Shown piece after piece: positions 62,754 to 64,000 of a stretch of 64,000 nt of DNA. The notes under the pieces were generated by a model. The model did no database searches. It saw only the letters and a list, made by a program, of their open reading frames with translations, and had not been told where the DNA came from. Position 1 is the stretch's first letter. Each line of letters begins with the position of its first letter. The position numbers and the translations under genes are program-made. The DNA comes from an uncultured Roseivirga sp. (lineage in GTDB: Bacteria; Bacteroidota; Bacteroidia; Cytophagales; Cyclobacteriaceae): positions 124,001 through 188,000 of the forward strand of contig CANLOY010000004.1 of assembly GCA_947493005.1 (NCBI GenBank), given 5' to 3'.

Positions 62754-62771
62754 TTTTAGACTTGTCTAAAA
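62754..62771. promoter_or_regulatory. Distal DtxR-family operator, overlapping the glycosyltransferase 3' end
   Basis: TTTTAGACTTGTCTAAAA (62754-62771) is a perfect-arm palindrome with a 4-nt centre and the same consensus as the operator at 62656. It overlaps the stop codon of the neighbouring glycosyltransferase gene. Together the sites suggest cooperative binding about 100 bp apart. Confidence 0.65.
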
Positions 62772-63880
62772 TTATCAAGTAAAGAAATGAGTTTTGGAGA
62801 TTCGCTATCCCAGAGACTGCTAGATACATCTCCTTGATTGTAAAAGGTCTGGCTTTTCATCTGGTCTAAAATTGCCTCAGGGTTTAGGTTATCAGGGTTA
62901 ATAACTATAGCTGAGTTAAAGGATTTGCAGAAGTCAATCCAGGTTGGGTTGTCCAATAATAATATAGGAAGTTTATTGGCTGTATATTCAAAAAGTCTTG
63001 TCAGAAGCTTTTCATCATTCATTCCACGGTTACCCTTTTTTAACACAAAACCAAAGTCGGCCTTCTGTATGGCTTCAATGATTTCCGAGTGTGGAACCAG
63101 ATGATCTCCTCCATTAAGTTCTATGTAATCCAGGTCTTTAATTAACTCTCTTAGGTGTATTAAATCCTTTTTTAAGGCGCAATAACCTACAATTCTTAAT
63201 CTTATTGAAGGATTTACCGCATGGAGCTGTTTGGTTACCTCAATGGCTTCAAAGACTCCATTGGATTCAGCCAGGGTTCCCGTGAAGACCAGATCTATGT
63301 GGTCAGGATCAGGGTTTCTGTAAGCCGTCTCCTCATTGGGTTGAGGTGCGTATTTGTTTTCAATTATGCTTACGTGTTTGTTTAAGAAGGGGAGTTGTTT
63401 TTCATAAACGCGTTCTGCCAAAATATAATGATCAATAAAGGGCTTTGAAAACCATTCCTTGGTTCTTACCCAGGTTGATAGGATTGGACGCAAAAGCTTG
63501 GGAAATACTCTTGTGTTTGATATGTTCTTAGCATAGTTTTCTCGGATATCATACACGAATTTCACGCCAAATAAAATTCTGTATAAGCATGTAACTATCA
63601 GTAATTCATGTGTGTTAACTAATATTATTTCAGGTTTTACTTTAATATAAGTTTTGTATACAGCTATTGGCTTTAGCAGTCTTGACCAACTTAATCTCTG
63701 GAATGGTTCAATTGGGTGAAATTCGATACCGTGAGCCTTCTTTATATTTTTTGAATCAAAGCCTATGATATTAACCTCATATTTATTTGTTTCAGCCATT
63801 GAAAGACCGAATTTCTCGAACATACGTGTGTCGTCAATTGGCTTAAGCAGAGAGGCGATGACTACTTTGGTCTTTTTCAT
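62756..63880 (-). CDS. Glycosyltransferase, GT-B (group 1/4-like)
   Basis: 374 residues. The N-terminal Rossmann-like half starts KTKVVIASLLKPIDDTRMFEKFGLSMA and contains PEIILVNTHELLIV; the C-terminal half has HIDLVFTGTLAESNGVFEAIEVTKQLHAVNPSIRLRIVGYC and the nucleotide-sugar region FGFVLKKGNRGMNDEKLLTRLFEYTANKLPIL. Typical of cell-surface polysaccharide synthesis. Located alone next to the metal operon on the same strand; the distal operator overlaps its end. Confidence 0.8.
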   Translation of the reverse strand: MKKTKVVIASLLKPIDDTRMFEKFGLSMAETNKYEVNIIGFDSKNIKKAHGIEFHPIEPFQRLSWSRLLKPIAVYKTYIKVKPEIILVNTHELLIVTCLYRILFGVKFVYDIRENYAKNISNTRVFPKLLRPILSTWVRTKEWFSKPFIDHYILAERVYEKQLPFLNKHVSIIENKYAPQPNEETAYRNPDPDHIDLVFTGTLAESNGVFEAIEVTKQLHAVNPSIRLRIVGYCALKKDLIHLRELIKDLDYIELNGGDHLVPHSEIIEAIQKADFGFVLKKGNRGMNDEKLLTRLFEYTANKLPILLLDNPTWIDFCKSFNSAIVINPDNLNPEAILDQMKSQTFYNQGDVSSSLWDSESPKLISLLDNFRQV

Positions 63881-63916
63881 TAATGCGTATCAAGTTAAAA
63901 ATTTTCTTAAGTAAAT

Positions 63917-64000
63917 ATGGAATTAAGGGATATCATAGAAAGAGCATGGGACGATCGCAGTCTTCTAAGTGATAAAGAAGTGGTTTTAGCAGTTAAGACC
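63917..64000 (+). CDS. dapD: Probable tetrahydrodipicolinate N-succinyltransferase, N-terminus (runs off right edge)
   Basis: Only 28 codons are present: MELRDIIERAWDDRSLLSDKEVVLAVKT. This closely resembles the opening of DapD proteins (LxxIIExAWExRxxL), the lysine/diaminopimelate enzyme that succinylates tetrahydrodipicolinate. Open to the edge. Call rests only on this N-terminal similarity from memory. Confidence 0.5.
   Translation, partial: MELRDIIERAWDDRSLLSDKEVVLAVKT

Overview
The window is low-GC bacterial DNA from a member of the Bacteroidota, most likely a free-living Cytophagales-type organism. The evidence is an Oar-like TonB-dependent receptor, LytTR/LytS signalling, many secreted proteins and lipoproteins, promoters of the Bacteroidota form (TTTG, about 19 nt, TAnnTTTG), and mobile-element genes of Bacteroidota type (BT4734/VirE-like primase, DUF3987, paired HTH proteins, tyrosine integrase).

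Layout. (1) 1-24 kb is ordinary chromosome: envelope, secreted and metabolic genes (Oar-like receptor, serine hydrolase, beta-propeller, SRPBCC-GyrI protein, 2OG oxygenase, M1 peptidase, CPBP protease, LytS/LytR-type pair, AsmA-like giant, two paralogous lipoprotein amidohydrolases, an LRR lipoprotein), ending in gene debris at 23.9-24.5 kb. (2) 24.8-35.9 kb is a type I restriction-modification operon read right to left: hsdM, then a 1,212-residue KAP-type NTPase with a macro-like/PUA-like N-terminus, a HigB-like toxin, a HigA-like antitoxin fused to an ImmA-type peptidase, hsdS and hsdR. (3) 36.1-54.6 kb is an 18.5-kb integrative element inserted at the last codons of mnmE and bounded by direct repeats of the mnmE 3' end. 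Next to the junction it carries integrase, an RteC-like gene, paired HTH genes and replication-type genes. Its cargo is one long co-directional operon: XRE controller, type III Mod, type III Res, a small uncharacterised protein, a full-length but apparently catalytically dead prokaryotic Argonaute, and a DUF262/HNH (GmrSD-like) nuclease. About 1.6 kb of structured non-coding DNA and a DUF6266 gene fill the left end. (4) 54.6-64 kb is chromosome again: mnmE, a probable dispersed palindromic repeat, a LytTR membrane regulator, and a manganese-type ABC uptake operon with its DtxR-family repressor and recognisable operators, then a glycosyltransferase and the start of a probable dapD.

How the parts work together. 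Everything from 24.8 to 54.4 kb is on the minus strand, and its cargo is two stacked defence loci downstream of mnmE. The most interesting candidate system is the type III R-M operon containing Argonaute (38.6-48.3 kb). It has one strong promoter, an XRE controller with a palindromic operator at the start site, and six genes spaced 6-18 nt apart. The Argonaute keeps guide-end-binding features of its MID domain but lacks at least two catalytic acids of the PIWI domain, so it would most simply act as a guide-loaded sensor that needs a partner effector, plausibly Res, Mod or the DUF262 nuclease. The second candidate is the macro-like/PUA-like/KAP fusion inside the type I operon.
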